Origin: Alphaproteobacteria bacterium
Lineage (GTDB): Bacteria; Pseudomonadota; Alphaproteobacteria; CAAGCB01; CAG-977
Assembly (NCBI GenBank): GCA_024413465.1
Contig: JAKSVU010000001.1
Coordinates: forward strand, 85,949-149,948
DNA: 64,000 nucleotides
Reading direction: 5' to 3'
The notes beneath the pieces were generated by a model that worked only from the letters and a program-made list of their open reading frames with translations, ran no database searches and was not told the DNA's origin. The translations under genes and the position numbers were made by a program. The first letter of the stretch is position 1, and the number at the start of each line of letters is the position of its first letter. Positions 62,967 through 64,000 of this stretch are shown piece by piece.

Positions 62967-63999
62967 ATTCTACTTGAACACCATACAAATCATATTCATC
63001 ACTATCTTTTATTTTGATATTAACAAAATCACCTGTTTGAATAGCTTTTTTAGATGAAAAATAGACAAGACCATCTATATCTGGTGCATTGGCATAATTT
63101 CTGCCAACATAACAATTTTTTTCATCATCAAATCCTTCACAAAGAACCTTCTGGATACTTCCAATAAAACTTCTTTGATAATCTAAACTGATTGCTTGCT
63201 GAATACTCATTATATATTCATAACGATTTATTTTTTCATCTTCATCAATTTGATCTGGTAAATTATAGGCAGGAGTTCCGTCTTCTCTAGAATATCGAAA
63301 TGCCCCAAACCTATTAAATTTAATTTCATCAACGAAATCGGCTAACTCATTAAATTCTTCTTCAGTCTCTCCAGGAAAACCAACTATTGCTGTAGTTCTA
63401 ATAACAATATCTGGGATTTCTGATCTAAGTTTTGAAATAACATTCTCTATTGTTTTTCTATTTCCATGTCTATTCATTCTTTTTAAAACAGAATCATTTA
63501 TATGCTGAATTGGAATATCTATATAGTGTAATATCTTTGGATTATTTTTCATTTCAGAAATTAATTCATCTGTTATTTTATCAGGATAACAATAAAATAA
63601 TCTAATCCAAGGAATATCTGTTTCTGATGAAATAAGCTTAAGTAATTCTGGTAAAGCATATTTTTTATAAATATCTATTCCATAAATAGACGTATCTTGG
63701 GCTATTAGATTTAATTCTTTAAGACCTGATCTTTCAAGTTTTTTTATTTCTTGTAAAATATCTTCTTTTGTTCGAGATCTGTATATTCCACGAATAGATG
63801 GAATCGTACAATAGGTACATTTATTGTTACATCCCTCCGATATACGAACATAGGCAGAATACGGTTCATTTAATAAAAATCTTGTTCCACTAATTGAAGA
63901 TTTTGTATTATCTTCAAAACAACACACTTTATCTTTTTCAAAACACTGATTGACTATATTCACAATCTGATGAATTGAGCCGACTCCCATAATAGCATC
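62965..63999 (-). CDS. rimO: Ribosomal protein S12 methylthiotransferase RimO, C-terminal part
   Basis: Radical-SAM enzyme that adds a methylthio group to an Asp of ribosomal protein S12. The frame is open to the right window edge (D-A-I precede the first visible ATG at 63990), so the N-terminal UPF0004 domain with its auxiliary cluster cysteines lies outside. Visible: the radical-SAM cluster motif in SEGCNNKCTYCTIP, then IAQDTSIYGIDIY and YIDIPIQHINDSVLKRMNRHG, which separate RimO from MiaB, and the C-terminal TRAM domain (about the last 65 residues). Ends against a bidirectional terminator. Confidence 0.95.
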   Translation of the reverse strand, partial: DAIMGVGSIHQIVNIVNQCFEKDKVCCFEDNTKSSISGTRFLLNEPYSAYVRISEGCNNKCTYCTIPSIRGIYRSRTKEDILQEIKKLERSGLKELNLIAQDTSIYGIDIYKKYALPELLKLISSETDIPWIRLFYCYPDKITDELISEMKNNPKILHYIDIPIQHINDSVLKRMNRHGNRKTIENVISKLRSEIPDIVIRTTAIVGFPGETEEEFNELADFVDEIKFNRFGAFRYSREDGTPAYNLPDQIDEDEKINRYEYIMSIQQAISLDYQRSFIGSIQKVLCEGFDDEKNCYVGRNYANAPDIDGLVYFSSKKAIQTGDFVNIKIKDSDEYDLYGVQVE

Positions 64000-64000
64000 A

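Noticed and set aside
1-64000. CRISPR arrays, insertion sequences, integrases, attachment sites, rRNA, replication origin
   Set aside because: No regularly spaced direct repeats, transposase-like proteins, att-like repeats flanking the tRNA, rRNA sequence or DnaA-box cluster were seen.

Overview
The window is a gene-dense, AT-rich chromosomal segment that reads as an uncultured-type alphaproteobacterium. The evidence is gene order and family type: an rpoZ-rel-lepB-rnc-era-recO-parC block, ssb-gyrA-coaD-ppi, dacA-tmk-holB-tatD-MBL hydrolase, a single bifunctional Rel/Spo enzyme, and a RecG with the N-terminus usual in this class. A host- or gut-associated, Azospirillum/RF32-like lineage is my guess from the base composition and the large glucan-metabolism set; the sequence does not prove it. 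I see no phage, insertion sequence, CRISPR array or rRNA, and one tRNA (Ser, anticodon TGA). No gene-free stretch exceeds 300 bases. The longest are 7851-8120, 57603-57848, 3388-3611 and 55523-55731; they are AT-rich and hold only the sites listed.

Layout. 1-7912: end of metG, an NDP-forming acyl-CoA synthetase on the minus strand, then ssb, gyrA, coaD and a cyclophilin on the plus strand. 8121-26193: a long minus-strand run. In order of transcription it carries glycogen genes (glgE, maltokinase, glgB, glgX, malQ), then peptidoglycan genes (a hypothetical, mltB, rlpA, dacA), then tmk, holB, tatD and a metallo-beta-lactamase-fold hydrolase. 26299-26463: tRNA-Ser with its own promoter and a bidirectional terminator. 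26466-34270: the parC/recO/era/rnc/lepB/rel/rpoZ block. 34428-41481: a family-5 uracil-DNA glycosylase, two unknown proteins downstream of a PAS-GAF-PAS-GGDEF-EAL protein, a divergent motA-motB pair and an alpha/beta hydrolase. 41491-53432: a Sel1-repeat protein, purU, mfd, recG, a LysM/M23 lipoprotein, a divergent DsbD/ScsB-like membrane protein and yqgE. 53433-62931: mostly lineage-specific genes around rpsI-rplM. These are two tandem HExxH paralogues, a DUF3800 gene with a structured leader, a coiled-coil membrane protein, a second extended MalQ, a P-loop kinase and a cysteine/lysine-rich small protein. 62965-63999: 5'-truncated rimO.

How the genes fit together. GlgE extends alpha-1,4-glucan from maltose-1-phosphate, the maltokinase makes that donor, GlgB branches, GlgX debranches, and MalQ processes short maltodextrins. 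The five-gene cluster could therefore run a closed synthesis and breakdown cycle; no trehalose synthase or glgA/glgC is present in this window. The best candidate for something undescribed is the leader of the DUF3800 gene. It has a six-codon upstream reading frame whose last codons can pair with the Shine-Dalgarno of the main gene. Next come the tandem CxxC/HExxH paralogues and the DUF2934-like, metallothionein-like, lysine-tailed small protein.
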